Source: Paraburkholderia unamae (GTDB taxonomy: Bacteria; Pseudomonadota; Gammaproteobacteria; Burkholderiales; Burkholderiaceae). From it: DNA of 64,000 nucleotides. The DNA lies in contig NZ_QLSU01000006.1 of assembly GCF_003268775.1 (NCBI RefSeq), positions 248,001 through 312,000 on the forward strand, written 5' to 3'. The translations under genes and the position numbers were made by a program. Positions 23,566 to 33,173 of this stretch are shown in pieces. Below the pieces are notes generated by a model. That model made no database searches. It was given only the letters and a program-made list of their open reading frames with translations, and was not told where the DNA came from. Position 1 is the first letter of the stretch. Every line of letters starts with the position of its first letter.

Positions 23566-24563
23566 GCGCCGTCATCGAAAAGAAGCCGCGCCTGACGACC
23601 TCCGCCATGATCGCGTCGATCGCCTCGGAAGGCCAGCAGACGCGCACCGCGCCGTTCGGCCACGCGCTCGTGGCCGAGGCCGAAAAGCGGCCGAACATCG
23701 TCGGCTTGACGGCCGATCTGTCGAAGTACACGGACCTGCATATCTTCGGCCAGGCGTTCCCCGAGCGCTTCTTCCAGATGGGCATGGCCGAACAGTTGTT
23801 GATGGGCGCGGCGGGCGGCATGGCGAAGGAAGGCTTCATTGCGTTCGCGACGACCTATGCCGTGTTCGCCACGCGCCGCGCGTATGATTTCATCCATCAG
23901 ATCATCGCTGAGGAAAATCTCAACGTGAAGATCTGCGCCGCGCTGCCGGGTCTCACGACGGGCTATGGCCCGAGCCACCAGGCGACCGAAGACGTCGCGC
24001 TGATGCGCGCCATTCCCGGCATGACCGTGATCGATCCGTGCGACGCGCTGGACACCGAACAGGCGGTGGCCGCGATCGCCGCGCACGAGGGCCCGGTTTA
24101 CATGCGGCTGCTGCGCGGCAAGGTGCCCGTGGTGCTGGAGGACTACGATTACCGGTTCGAACTCGGCAAGGCGAAGATGCTGCGCGACGGCACCGACGTG
24201 CTGATCATTTCGTCCGGAATCCTGACGATGCGCGCGCTCGAAGCCGCGCAGGCGCTGGACGACGGTTCCGCGAGCGTGGGCGTGCTGCACGTGCCGACCA
24301 TCAAGCCGCTCGACGAGGCCACGATCATCGAGCAATGCCGCAAGCCCGGCCGCCTCGTGATCGTCGCGGAAAACCATAGCGTGATCGGGGGCCTGGGCGA
24401 CGCCGTGACGAGCGCGCTGGTGCGCCATCGCGTGATGCCCGAGTTCCGGCAGATCGCGCTGCCCGACCGGTTCCTCGACGCGGGCGCGCTGCCCACGCTC
24501 CATGACCGCTATGGCATCTCGACGGCGTCGATCGTCGACAACATCAAGACGTGGCTCAAGTGA
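23562..24563 (+). CDS. Transketolase, C-terminal (pyrimidine-binding) subunit
   Basis: A 333-residue protein equal to the C-terminal two domains of transketolase. The pyrimidine-binding domain holds FFQMGMAEQLLMGAAGGMAKEG with the catalytic glutamate; GPSHQATEDVALMRAIPGM follows, and the transketolase C domain carries VVAENHSVIGGLGDAV. It forms the active enzyme with the preceding subunit, to which it is coupled by the ATGA overlap. A dehydrogenase and a transporter follow, forming a four-gene operon. Confidence 0.92.
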   Translation: MSAVIEKKPRLTTSAMIASIASEGQQTRTAPFGHALVAEAEKRPNIVGLTADLSKYTDLHIFGQAFPERFFQMGMAEQLLMGAAGGMAKEGFIAFATTYAVFATRRAYDFIHQIIAEENLNVKICAALPGLTTGYGPSHQATEDVALMRAIPGMTVIDPCDALDTEQAVAAIAAHEGPVYMRLLRGKVPVVLEDYDYRFELGKAKMLRDGTDVLIISSGILTMRALEAAQALDDGSASVGVLHVPTIKPLDEATIIEQCRKPGRLVIVAENHSVIGGLGDAVTSALVRHRVMPEFRQIALPDRFLDAGALPTLHDRYGISTASIVDNIKTWLK

Positions 24564-24582
24564 CCCAGGAGACGCAGCGAAA

Positions 24583-25428
24583 ATGAACGTGACATTCATT
24601 GGTATTGGCGCCATCGGTTTGCCGATGGCTTTGCAGGTCAAGGGCGCGGGCCACAGCGTGACGGGCGTCGATCTGTCGAGCCACGCGCGCGAACTCGCGC
24701 AGGAAAACGGTCTCGCCGCCGTGGACAGCTTCGCGGCCGCGCCTTCGCCCGACGTGGTCGTGGCCATGGTCGCGACGCCGCAGCAGCTTGCCGGGCTGGT
24801 CGACAGCGTCGGCACGCGGCTTCACGGCCAGACGTGGGTCATCATGTCCACGGTCGGCCCCGACGCCGTGCGCGAACAAGGCGAGCGCCTCGCGGCCGCC
24901 GGCGCGCGCGTGGTCGATGCGCCCGTGACCGGCGGCACGGCGCGCGCCAAAACGGGCCAGCTCGTGATCTTCGCCTCGGGCGCGCAAGGCGATATCGATT
25001 CGGTGCGCGCGGTGCTCGACGCGATGGGCAGCGTGCGCGTGACCGGCCCGAGGCTCGGCGACGGCCAGGCCATCAAGGTCGTCAATCAGCATCTGTGCTC
25101 GGTGCATATCGTGGCGGCGGCCGAAGCGCTCAATCTGGCGCGCTCGCTCGGCCTCGATCCGGCGGCCGTGCTCGAACTGGTCGAAAAGGGCGCGGCCGGG
25201 TCGTGGATGCTCTCGGACCGCGGCCCGCGCATGCTGCAAGGCACCGACGTGACGGTCACGAGTTCGATCAACATCTTCGTGAAGGACAGCGACCTGGTCG
25301 CCGCGGCCGCGCAAGCGTGCGGCGCCGAGGTGCCGCTGCTGTCCGTCGCGAACGCACGCTATCACGAGGCGGCGCAAGCGGGCCTAGGCCTGCGCGACGA
25401 CAGCCGCGTGATCGAAACCTGGCGCTGA
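24583..25428 (+). CDS. 3-hydroxyisobutyrate dehydrogenase-like NAD(P)-dependent oxidoreductase
   Basis: A 281-residue beta-hydroxyacid dehydrogenase: Rossmann GIGAIGLPMA at residues 6-15, substrate-binding DAPVTGGTARAKTG, and the catalytic lysine with its asparagine in AIKVVNQHL. It probably oxidises a small hydroxy acid or sugar acid feeding the split transketolase. Some relatives act on L-threonate or 2-hydroxy-3-oxopropionate, but the specificity residues cannot be assigned here. It starts 19 bp after the transketolase subunit. Confidence 0.85.
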   Translation: MNVTFIGIGAIGLPMALQVKGAGHSVTGVDLSSHARELAQENGLAAVDSFAAAPSPDVVVAMVATPQQLAGLVDSVGTRLHGQTWVIMSTVGPDAVREQGERLAAAGARVVDAPVTGGTARAKTGQLVIFASGAQGDIDSVRAVLDAMGSVRVTGPRLGDGQAIKVVNQHLCSVHIVAAAEALNLARSLGLDPAAVLELVEKGAAGSWMLSDRGPRMLQGTDVTVTSSINIFVKDSDLVAAAAQACGAEVPLLSVANARYHEAAQAGLGLRDDSRVIETWR

Positions 25429-25542
25429 TACACCGCAGCGGTAGAGACTTTTCAGGTCGTGTAAGACGCTCGACGAAAGCTCGACACGATCCGGCCGCCT
25501 GCACGACAGGCGGCCGGGCACCAGCAGTGGAGACAACTCACG

Positions 25543-26850
25543 ATGAGCACCAACAACGAAGGGCGCGCGGTCAAGGTGGCCGTTGCGTCGATGATCGGCT
25601 CCGCAGTCGAGAGCTACGACTTCTTTATCTATGGCACCGCCGCCGCGGCGTGGTTCGGCAAGATCTTCTTTCACGCCACCGAACCGATCATCGGCATTCT
25701 GGCTTCGTTCGCCACGCTCGCCATCGGCTTCCTGATGCGCCCGCTCGGCGGCTATCTGGCGGGCCACTACGGCGACAGCCTCGGCCGCAAGGCGGTGCTG
25801 TTCTGGTCGCTCGTCGGCATGGGCGGCGCGACCGTGCTGATCGGCGCATTGCCGACCTACGAGCAGGCGGGCGTGCTCGCCCCGATCCTGCTGATCCTCC
25901 TGCGCATGGTGCAGGGCGTCGGCTTCGGCGCGGAATGGGGCGGCGCGGTGCTCATGGCGTGCGAGCACGCGCCTGAAAAGCGGCGCGGCTTCTTCGGCGC
26001 GGTGCCGCAGCTCGGCATTCCGCTCGGCCTGCTGTTCGCCAACGGCGCGTTCCTGCTCTCGGGCGCACTGTTCGAAGGCGACTGGATCTGGCGCGCGCCC
26101 TTCCTGCTGTCTTTCGTGATGGTCGCGATCGGCATCTTCATCCGGATGAACGTATCGGAATCGCCGGAATTCGAAGCGATCAAGGCCGAGAACAAGGTGG
26201 TGAAGCAGCCCGCGCTCGAAGTCATCAAGAGCGACTGGCGCAGCATCCTGAAGATCGTCGGCCTGCGCATGGCGGAAACGGGCGGCTATTACATCACGAC
26301 GAGCTTCATGCTCTCGTATGTGGCGCTCGCGCATGTCTCGACCACGCGGCACATTCTGTGGGGCACGCTCATCGGCTCCGCCATCGGCCTCGGCAGCCAT
26401 CTGTTCTACGGCGCGCTCAGCGACAGGATCGGCCGCCGTCCGGTGTTCATGTTCGGCGCGATCTTCACCATCGCGTTCGGCGTGCCGATGTTCATGCTCA
26501 TCAACACGGGCGCGGTCATCATGGTGATCGTGGCGGTGGCGCTGTCGCTGCTCTTTAGCCACGATCCGATTTTCGCGGTCGAGGCGAGCTGGTTCTCCGA
26601 GCAGTTTCCGGCCAACGTGCGCTCGTCGGGCATTTCGCTGGGCTACAACGGCGCTTCGGTGATCGCGGGACTGCTGCCGATCGTCGCGACGGGAATGTAC
26701 GGCGCGTTCGGCTGGATCGGGCCCGCGCTGATGTTCTCGGCGCTCGGCGTGGTTTCGACCTGGTGCGCGCTCGCCATGAAGGAAACGGCCCCCGCCGTGA
26801 TCGAGAAAAACAAGCCGAATCCCGGCACGGAGCGCCGCTTCGCCGCCTGA
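25543..26850 (+). CDS. MFS transporter, metabolite:H+ symporter (MHS) family
   Basis: A 435-residue inner-membrane symporter with twelve predicted helices, of the MHS group that includes ShiA and ProP. It has GSAVESYDFFIYGTAAA in helix 1, the loop motif GHYGDSLGRKAVL after helix 2, and GFGAEWGGAVLMACEH. MHS members import organic acids, betaines or shikimate. As the last gene of the transketolase/dehydrogenase operon it probably imports that pathway's substrate. Confidence 0.9.
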   Translation: MSTNNEGRAVKVAVASMIGSAVESYDFFIYGTAAAAWFGKIFFHATEPIIGILASFATLAIGFLMRPLGGYLAGHYGDSLGRKAVLFWSLVGMGGATVLIGALPTYEQAGVLAPILLILLRMVQGVGFGAEWGGAVLMACEHAPEKRRGFFGAVPQLGIPLGLLFANGAFLLSGALFEGDWIWRAPFLLSFVMVAIGIFIRMNVSESPEFEAIKAENKVVKQPALEVIKSDWRSILKIVGLRMAETGGYYITTSFMLSYVALAHVSTTRHILWGTLIGSAIGLGSHLFYGALSDRIGRRPVFMFGAIFTIAFGVPMFMLINTGAVIMVIVAVALSLLFSHDPIFAVEASWFSEQFPANVRSSGISLGYNGASVIAGLLPIVATGMYGAFGWIGPALMFSALGVVSTWCALAMKETAPAVIEKNKPNPGTERRFAA

Positions 26851-27000
26851 AATCCGGATTCGCTCCGAACGCGCCACGGATTATTGTCGTCTCGCGCGCC
26901 GGCCGCCAATGTCCCACAATGGCGGCATGGCGCGCGAATCGCAGCGATGCGTGCCTGACGATTGACGAACACGGGGCACGACGTGGAAGAGACGGAACTG

Positions 27001-28485
27001 ATGTGGCGGCAACTGCTGAAACTCGACAGAAGTCCCGGCACGGCGTTACAGATCCAGCTTCGCTCCTCACTCGCCAACGCGATACTCGACGGCCGTCTGC
27101 CCGACGGCCTGCGCCTGCCCTCCAGCCGCGATCTCGCGCGCATTCTCGACATCTCGCGTAACACGGTCTTGCTCGTGTACGAGCGGCTCGTTGCCGAAGG
27201 CCACCTCGAATCGCGCACGCGCGAAGGGCATTTCGTGCGCGCCACGATCAAGCGCACCGGCGTTGCGCCGCTGGCCGCCGAACCCGTCTCGCGCCTGCCC
27301 GCGTGGGAGCGCCATTTCAGGCAGCCGGGGACGTTTCGCTGGCTCGACCGGCCGAGCGGCTGGCAAAAGTACCGCTACGCATTCGTGTACGGCCAGTTCG
27401 ATCCGAAGCTCTTTCCGCTTTCCGACTGGCGCGAATGCAATCGCCTCGCGCTCGAAGTGGGCGCGGTGCGCAACTGGGGCCAGGATGACGTGGACGGCGG
27501 CTCGGGCATGCTGATCGATCAGCTCATCCGCACCGTGTTGCCGCGCCGGGGCATTTCGGCGAGACCCGAAGAAGTCATGCTGACGATGGGCACGCAGCAC
27601 GGCCTTTACATGCTGTCGAAGTTGCTCTGCACGCCGGGGCGCGTGGTCGGCGTGGAGGACCCCGGCTACATGGACGCGCGCAATATCTTCTCGCACGACG
27701 GCGCGCGCATCGTGGCGCTGCCCGTCGACGAAGAGGGCTTGAGCATGACGCCAACGCTTGGCGCTTGCCAGTTCGTCTATTGCACGCCGAGCCATCAATG
27801 CCCCACCGGCGTCACCATGAGCACGCAGCGGCGGCTCGAACTGCTCGACCATGCGTCGCGGTACGACCAGCTGATCATCGAGGACGACTACGACCCGGAA
27901 ACGCAATACGTCGGCCAGCCGCTGCCCGCATTGAAGGCGATCGACAAGTGCGACCGCGTGATCTATCTGAGCAGTCTCTCGAAGCTGCTCTCGCCGGGCT
28001 TGCGCGTGGGCTTCATCGTGGCGCCGGCCGTGGTGATCGAGCGCCTGCGCGAGTTGCGGCGGCTCATGATCCGCCAGGTGCCCGGCAACAACGAACGCAC
28101 CGCCGCGCTGTTCATTCGCCACGGCCATTACGACCGGCTGCTGCACAACACGCGCGAATCGTTGCGGCAACGCGCCGGACTCCTCACCCATGCGCTGCGC
28201 GAGACGCTGCCCGACCTGACGTTTCGCGAGCCGCAAGGCGGCGCGTCGCTATGGGTGACGCTGCCGGGCCAGATCGATCAGCGCGCGCTGTTCGGGGCGT
28301 GCAGCGCGAGCGGCCTGCTGTTCGACCCCGGCGAGCCGTTCTTTCACGAGCCTTCGCACCCGCCGTGCGTACGCCTGGGTTTTTCGGTGATCGACGCCGA
28401 GCGCATCGTGCCCGGCGTCGAGGAGTTCGCGCGCCACGTCAACGCGCTGCGCAGGCGGCCGGGCCGCGCTACGCGCGCGAGGTAG
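27001..28485 (+). CDS. MocR-family (GntR-aminotransferase) regulator
   Basis: A 494-residue chimeric regulator: an N-terminal GntR winged helix (LQIQLRSSLANAILDGRLPDGLRLPSSRDLARIL), then a linker, then a fold-type-I aminotransferase-like domain. PLP should bind the lysine in YLSSLSKLLSPGLRVGF, and the aspartate pair is in IIEDDYDPE. MocR proteins sense PLP-amine adducts. In-frame GTG (26983) and TTG (26962) starts lie upstream; the ATG is chosen as nearest to the conserved domain. No TGGNNCCA box is seen in its own upstream region. The last 17 nt overlap the convergent MFS gene. Confidence 0.88.
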   Translation: MWRQLLKLDRSPGTALQIQLRSSLANAILDGRLPDGLRLPSSRDLARILDISRNTVLLVYERLVAEGHLESRTREGHFVRATIKRTGVAPLAAEPVSRLPAWERHFRQPGTFRWLDRPSGWQKYRYAFVYGQFDPKLFPLSDWRECNRLALEVGAVRNWGQDDVDGGSGMLIDQLIRTVLPRRGISARPEEVMLTMGTQHGLYMLSKLLCTPGRVVGVEDPGYMDARNIFSHDGARIVALPVDEEGLSMTPTLGACQFVYCTPSHQCPTGVTMSTQRRLELLDHASRYDQLIIEDDYDPETQYVGQPLPALKAIDKCDRVIYLSSLSKLLSPGLRVGFIVAPAVVIERLRELRRLMIRQVPGNNERTAALFIRHGHYDRLLHNTRESLRQRAGLLTHALRETLPDLTFREPQGGASLWVTLPGQIDQRALFGACSASGLLFDPGEPFFHEPSHPPCVRLGFSVIDAERIVPGVEEFARHVNALRRRPGRATRAR

Positions 28486-29833
28486 CGGCGGCGCGCGGTT
28501 TCACGCCGTGCGGCGTGGCGTGCGGCTGCGCCGCGATCGCGCGGGCAAACGCGCCGGCCGCGCTTGCGAGCAGCAACGCCGCGAGCACGTTGGCCGCCGA
28601 GACGATCGCGAGCGCCCAGCCGAGCGTGTCGTGACCGAGCGCTTTTGAAAGCGTGTCGTTGATCGCGCCCGTGACGATGGGGCCGAGTCCCGCGCCGATC
28701 GCAAGGATGCCGAAGTTATACATCGAGACGATGGTCGCGCGCCGGTCGGCGGGAAAGAGCTGCGTGACGGCGGCGTAGGTCGGCGCCATCCACCACATGC
28801 CGAACACGGACATGCCCAGAATGAAGAGGCCGACGAGCGGAACGCTCATGTGGCCCACAGGCAGCGCGAGATGCGCGGGCGTCAACGTGAACGCCACGGC
28901 GAACGGAAAGGTCAGCAGCGCGCCGAGCACCGGCACGCCGATTTGCCAGCGTGCGTCGCGCTGCGTGAGCCGGTCGGCAAGCCAGCCGCTCGACAGCGAG
29001 CCGATCACGGCGCCGGGCCCCGCCGCGATGCCCATCAGCGTGCCCGCCTCCTTGATGTTCATGCCGTGCGCGCGCACGAGATACGCCGTGCTCCAGGTGC
29101 CGAACGCGTAGCCGGAGAAGGCGAGCAGCGCGCCCGCCGCCACGATCATCGCGAACGGGCGGCAGGCCAGCGCGTCGCGCAGCACGGCCCGCGTGGATGC
29201 GGGCGCGAGCGTGTGCGGCTGCGTGTGCGCGTTCTGCTGCGCGGCGTCGTGCGTGCGCGCGGGCTCGGCAACGGTGAGCCGCAGCAGCAGCGCGACCGCG
29301 AGCCCCGGCAGGCCGAGCCAGAAGAAGGCCGCGCGCCAGCCGTGATACCAGGTGAGCCACGCGCCCACGGTCATGCCGATCAGCGCGCCCGCGGGCGCCG
29401 AAAGCATCAGCACGCTGATCGCCCGCGCGCGGCGCTGCGGCGGGTAGAGATCGGCGAGCAGCGACATCGAAGGCGCATTGCTGCCCGACTCGCCAACCGC
29501 CACGCCCATGCGCGCGAACGCCAGTTGCCAGTAGCCCGTGACCGTACCGCAGACAATGGTCATGCAGCTCCATGCCGCGCAACTGAGCGCGACGACGTTG
29601 CGGCGATTGGCGCGGTCGGCATGGCGCGCGATGGGAATGGCGCAGCAGCAGTACACGGCGGCGAAGGCGAGGCCCGTGAGCAGACCCATGGCTGAATCCG
29701 ATACGGCGAATTCGCGCTTGATCGGCTCGATGACGACGCCCATCACCTGGCGGTCGATCATGTTGACGGTGGCGATGGCGAAGAGCAGCAGCAGCGTGTA
29801 GTGCCGCCGCGCGCCGGTGGGTTCCTGTTTCAT
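28469..29833 (-). CDS. MFS transporter (amidase operon)
   Basis: A 454-residue major facilitator with twelve hydrophobic segments, beginning YTLLLLFAIATVNMIDRQVMGVV, a pattern common in Spinster/hexuronate-like MFS proteins of Proteobacteria. The loop after helix 2 reads ARHADRANRRNV. It follows the amidase gene by 28 bp and, with the outer-membrane porin upstream, makes a porin-amidase-transporter set for uptake and hydrolysis of an amide-containing compound. Substrate unknown. Confidence 0.88.
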   Translation of the reverse strand: MKQEPTGARRHYTLLLLFAIATVNMIDRQVMGVVIEPIKREFAVSDSAMGLLTGLAFAAVYCCCAIPIARHADRANRRNVVALSCAAWSCMTIVCGTVTGYWQLAFARMGVAVGESGSNAPSMSLLADLYPPQRRARAISVLMLSAPAGALIGMTVGAWLTWYHGWRAAFFWLGLPGLAVALLLRLTVAEPARTHDAAQQNAHTQPHTLAPASTRAVLRDALACRPFAMIVAAGALLAFSGYAFGTWSTAYLVRAHGMNIKEAGTLMGIAAGPGAVIGSLSSGWLADRLTQRDARWQIGVPVLGALLTFPFAVAFTLTPAHLALPVGHMSVPLVGLFILGMSVFGMWWMAPTYAAVTQLFPADRRATIVSMYNFGILAIGAGLGPIVTGAINDTLSKALGHDTLGWALAIVSAANVLAALLLASAAGAFARAIAAQPHATPHGVKPRAAATSRA

Positions 29834-29861
29834 TGCATCGTGTCTCCAGGGAGGGCGCGCC

Positions 29862-31361
29862 TCAGGCGCGGCTGGCGGTGGCGAAGTCGAGCGTGGGCAG
29901 CGCCCACGGCCACGCGCGTTCGAGCTGGCCCGCGAGCGAGAACAGCAGGTCCTCGCGGCACAGCCCCGCCGTGAACATCATGCCGACGGGCATGCCATCG
30001 GCGGCGAAGCCGCTCGGCACCGACATCGAAGGCTGACCGCTCACGTTGGCCACCACGGTGAACGCCGCGCTGTTCATCATCTTCGCGGCGTACGACTCGA
30101 ACGGCTGGCTCAGCACGAGTTCGCCGATGTGCGGGGTCTGTCCTGCCGTGACGGGCGAGAGGAGCACGTCGTAGCGCTGCATCAGCGTTTCCATGGCGAG
30201 CGAGATCTGCTCGAACGCGCGGCGCGCGCGAAAGAGCGCTTCCGATGTGGCGAGCCGGTTGCGTGCGTAGATGTGCAGCGTGATCGCTTCCAGGTCCGCC
30301 TCGGTGGCTTCGCGGCCCAGTGCGGTCTCGCGCTCGCGCAGGGCGGTGACGAGCGCGGCGCCGCTTGCCGTGCCGTGCGCGGTGAAGAGATGCTGCGCAT
30401 CCACGGGCAGCGTGACGGGCTCGATCGCATGGCCGAGCGATTCGAGGCGGCGCGCGGTTTCGTCGAGCACGCGCTGGATTTCGGCGTCGAGCGGCACACC
30501 CGTGAGCGAGGCCGTGACGAGGCCGATGCGCAGCGGCTGCGGGTCGCGTTCGCAGCATTGCGCGTAGGGTGTCGGCGGGGCGGGCAGCCAGTAGGGACTG
30601 CCGTGCTCGTGACCGTGGCTCGCGTCGAGCAGCCCCGCCGAGTCGCGCACGCTGCGCGAGACGACGTGAGCGCAACTCGCGCCGAACCAGCCTTCGAAGG
30701 CGGCCGGTCCTTGCGGTGTGCGATAACGCGTGGGCTTGAGGCCGAACACGCCACACCACGCGGCGGGAATGCGGATCGAGCCGCCGCCGTCCGTCGCGTG
30801 CGCGGCCGGCACGATGCCCGCCGCGACGGCGGCGGCCGCGCCGCCCGACGAGCCGCCCGCGCTGCGCGCGAGGTTCCACGGGTTGCGTGTGGCGCCCCAC
30901 AGCGCCGATTCGGTGGTGGTGGCGAGGCCGAACTCGGGCGTGGTCGTCTTGCCGAAGATCAGCATGCCCGCGTCGAGATAGCGCTGTGCGAGCGTGTTCG
31001 TGTACGAGGCGGGATCGCTGCCCGCGAAGAAGCGGCAGCCGTTCGTGGTGACGGTGCCCGTGAGCGCGGTGTTGAGGTCCTTGAGCAGCATGGGCACGCC
31101 CGCGAACGGGCCTGACAATGCGCCCGCGCGCGCGGAGTCTCGCGCCTGCGCGAGGCTTTGCAGGGCGAATGCGTCGTGCCGCAGATTGACGGCTTGCACG
31201 AACGGATCAACGGCGTTGCAGCGCGCGATGGCGGCGCCCAGCAGGTCGGCGGGCGCGAGTTCGCCGCTGCGCACGGCGGCGGCCATGGCGGTGGCGTCGA
31301 GCGAAAGATAGTCGGCTTGCGTGAGCGAAGCGGCCGGAGCGAGGGATGGGGTAGCGGACAT
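29862..31361 (-). CDS. Amidase, amidase-signature family (porin-MFS operon)
   Basis: A 499-residue amidase-signature enzyme with the triad lysine in PMLLKDLNT, cis-serine in [11 protein letters not shown] and nucleophile in [11 protein letters not shown]. The ATG at 31361 is preferred over an upstream in-frame ATG because the family N-terminal helix ([23 protein letters not shown]) follows it. No signal peptide is seen, so it acts in the cytoplasm on an imported amide. It lies between the OprB-like porin and the MFS gene. Confidence 0.88.
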   Translation of the reverse strand: MSATPSLAPAASLTQADYLSLDATAMAAAVRSGELAPADLLGAAIARCNAVDPFVQAVNLRHDAFALQSLAQARDSARAGALSGPFAGVPMLLKDLNTALTGTVTTNGCRFFAGSDPASYTNTLAQRYLDAGMLIFGKTTTPEFGLATTTESALWGATRNPWNLARSAGGSSGGAAAAVAAGIVPAAHATDGGGSIRIPAAWCGVFGLKPTRYRTPQGPAAFEGWFGASCAHVVSRSVRDSAGLLDASHGHEHGSPYWLPAPPTPYAQCCERDPQPLRIGLVTASLTGVPLDAEIQRVLDETARRLESLGHAIEPVTLPVDAQHLFTAHGTASGAALVTALRERETALGREATEADLEAITLHIYARNRLATSEALFRARRAFEQISLAMETLMQRYDVLLSPVTAGQTPHIGELVLSQPFESYAAKMMNSAAFTVVANVSGQPSMSVPSGFAADGMPVGMMFTAGLCREDLLFSLAGQLERAWPWALPTLDFATASRA

Positions 31362-31389
31362 GGCGATAGTCAAACGATAGAGGTGAGGG

Positions 31390-31421
31390 ACCGGCCGCGC
31401 TTGCATCGAAGCGCGGCCGGT
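31390..31421 (-). terminator. 13-bp perfect hairpin between porin and amidase genes
   Basis: ACCGGCCGCGCTT pairs perfectly with AAGCGCGGCCGGT around a 6-nt loop, 4 nt after the porin stop on the same strand. There is no T tract. It may be a partial terminator or an mRNA-stabilising hairpin that lowers amidase expression relative to porin. Confidence 0.55.
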
Positions 31422-31425
31422 GCGT

Positions 31426-32865
31426 TCAGAACGTGAAGGTGAGTGTTTCCTGGAGCAGCAGCGCATCGGGATGATGCGGCGCGAACACGGGGTTCTTCGT
31501 ATAGGTGAGGCTGCTGATGAGGTACGCGCCGCGAATCACGCGCGCCGCGTACGAAGCCGTATAAGCCATCGTGTAGGCCGCCGGATCGGCGTGATACGAC
31601 GCGTAGACGTCGCGCAGCACGCCGCTGTACAGGCTCTTTGTGATGCCCACGGCGAGCATGTCGAACGGGCGGCTCGCGAACGGACCGATATAGAACGCCG
31701 AAACCTGCACGGCGCGGTTGAGCGCGTTGCGGTCGGCGGGCGACCAGTCGAACTTGGAATCGACATAAAGCCCGCGCGCGTCGTGCCAGGGCCGCGTGAG
31801 CTGCCAGGTGCCGGCCACGTAGAACTCGTAGTTGTTGCTCGACGGCGTGGCCGAATTGAAGCGCGTATAGCTGCTCGTGTTGTAGAGCGTGCCGAGGCGC
31901 AGCCACATCGCGCTTTCGGTGGGCGAGGCGGCGCGCTTGTAGCCGAGCTCGTTGATGAAGAGCGCGCGTGCGCCGGGCACCGAGAGCCGGAAGCCCGAGG
32001 GGTTGTAGTCGATGTCCTTGAGGATGCCCTCGGGGCTCATGCTGCGCGTGACGGCGAAACTGTCGTAGAAGCGCAGCGAGGGGCTGCGCATGATCACGTT
32101 GAACGTCGGCGTGGGTTCCGAGGCGGACATGCCCGCCTGGAACGGCACCACGCTCTGCGGCCCGAGCGCGGAAGTCGAGGCGTTGCCGCCGAGCGTCATG
32201 CCATAGAAGAGGCGAATGCCGGGAATGAAGCCGTAGATCAGCTCGATGCGCCGGTCGAACAGCGGCTGGTCGATGCCGAAGATCGTCATCGTCGCCACGT
32301 GCGGATTCGCGGACCGGTAAGTCGAGGTGGCCCACGACCCCGAGAGCGTGAACTGCGCATTCTGGCTGAAGCCGATGCGCGAAAGGTCGTAGGTCAGGTA
32401 GACGTTGGTCGTCTGGTTGTACGTGGGGTCCTGGCCGTTATAGGCCTGTTTGGGCGCGTTATTGCCGTTCAGGTCATAGGCGTAGCCCAGCATGGAGACG
32501 AGGCCGAAGCCGAAGCCATGCTCGGCCATCGCGCCGCGCACGCCGCCAAGCTCGGGCGCGACGCGCAGGCACACCGGAAGCGGCACCGTGGCGACTTCGA
32601 TGCGCGTGGTGTACTGGCTGTAGCCCACGCAGGGCGGCGGCGTGGCGCTTGCCGCGGCGGCGGGCGTCAACGAAGGCGCGGTCGCCATGGAAGACGTCCC
32701 TGCGCCGTTCGCGGGAAACGCCGACTGGGCGAGGCTCGCCGCAGCGGGCGCGCGGGTGTCGGACGCGTTGGCCGGATCGGCTGCGTATGCCGTCTGCGCT
32801 GTCTGGAAGACGATCCCCGCCGCGACGGCCAGCGCCGTTTTATATAGGTAAGACTGTGTGCTCAC
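31426..32865 (-). CDS. Outer-membrane porin, OprB-like/carbohydrate-selective type
   Basis: A 479-residue exported protein. The signal peptide has hydrophobic core TALAVAAGIVFQTAQTAYA before ADPAN; an Ala/Pro-rich linker to about residue 75 follows, then a beta-barrel with alternating aromatic strands ending LLLQETLTFTF, the C-terminal phenylalanine of outer-membrane proteins. It starts with GTG, with AAAGGA upstream. Repeats such as GFGFGLVSMLGYAYDLNG and the late GITKSLYSGVLRDVYASYHAD suit an OprB/YdiY-like channel; the exact family is uncertain. It leads the operon with the amidase and MFS transporter. Confidence 0.75.
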   Translation of the reverse strand: MSTQSYLYKTALAVAAGIVFQTAQTAYAADPANASDTRAPAAASLAQSAFPANGAGTSSMATAPSLTPAAAASATPPPCVGYSQYTTRIEVATVPLPVCLRVAPELGGVRGAMAEHGFGFGLVSMLGYAYDLNGNNAPKQAYNGQDPTYNQTTNVYLTYDLSRIGFSQNAQFTLSGSWATSTYRSANPHVATMTIFGIDQPLFDRRIELIYGFIPGIRLFYGMTLGGNASTSALGPQSVVPFQAGMSASEPTPTFNVIMRSPSLRFYDSFAVTRSMSPEGILKDIDYNPSGFRLSVPGARALFINELGYKRAASPTESAMWLRLGTLYNTSSYTRFNSATPSSNNYEFYVAGTWQLTRPWHDARGLYVDSKFDWSPADRNALNRAVQVSAFYIGPFASRPFDMLAVGITKSLYSGVLRDVYASYHADPAAYTMAYTASYAARVIRGAYLISSLTYTKNPVFAPHHPDALLLQETLTFTF

Positions 32866-33173
32866 TGATGACGTCCTTTGTTCGAATAGTAAGGGAAGGC
32901 GTAGCGGCGAAAAAAATGCAGGTTTCAGACCTGTCGATGGAGCCAGCAGCGGTTATCTCCAGGGCCAGCGCGCCGGCGGGGCGCTGGCCGGGCCTGGCTG
33001 GCGACTTACGTTGCGGGCTCAACAAATTTCGCTCGGCCGTCGGCGTTCAATCCGGTGCGCGGGCACTGACTGCGGGCGTCGAACATGCACCACGAAGCAT
33101 CACTATTTCAATTCGGATTGCTAATTAACCGGCATGATTTTCGCCGCTTGTACGCCTGCACCGCACCCAGCAC
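32866..33173. other. Intergenic region before the porin gene
   Basis: About 308 bp between the convergent-side end of the FAD oxidoreductase gene and the porin start. It should hold the porin promoter. There is a single TGGAGCCA box at 32938 and a GC-rich inverted segment near 32960-32995. I see no gene or clear promoter consensus. Confidence 0.5.

Noticed and set aside
31390..31421. Perfect 13-bp inverted repeat considered as an attachment or recombination site
   Set aside because: No integrase, transposase or direct repeats nearby; its position right after the porin stop fits a transcript-level hairpin better.
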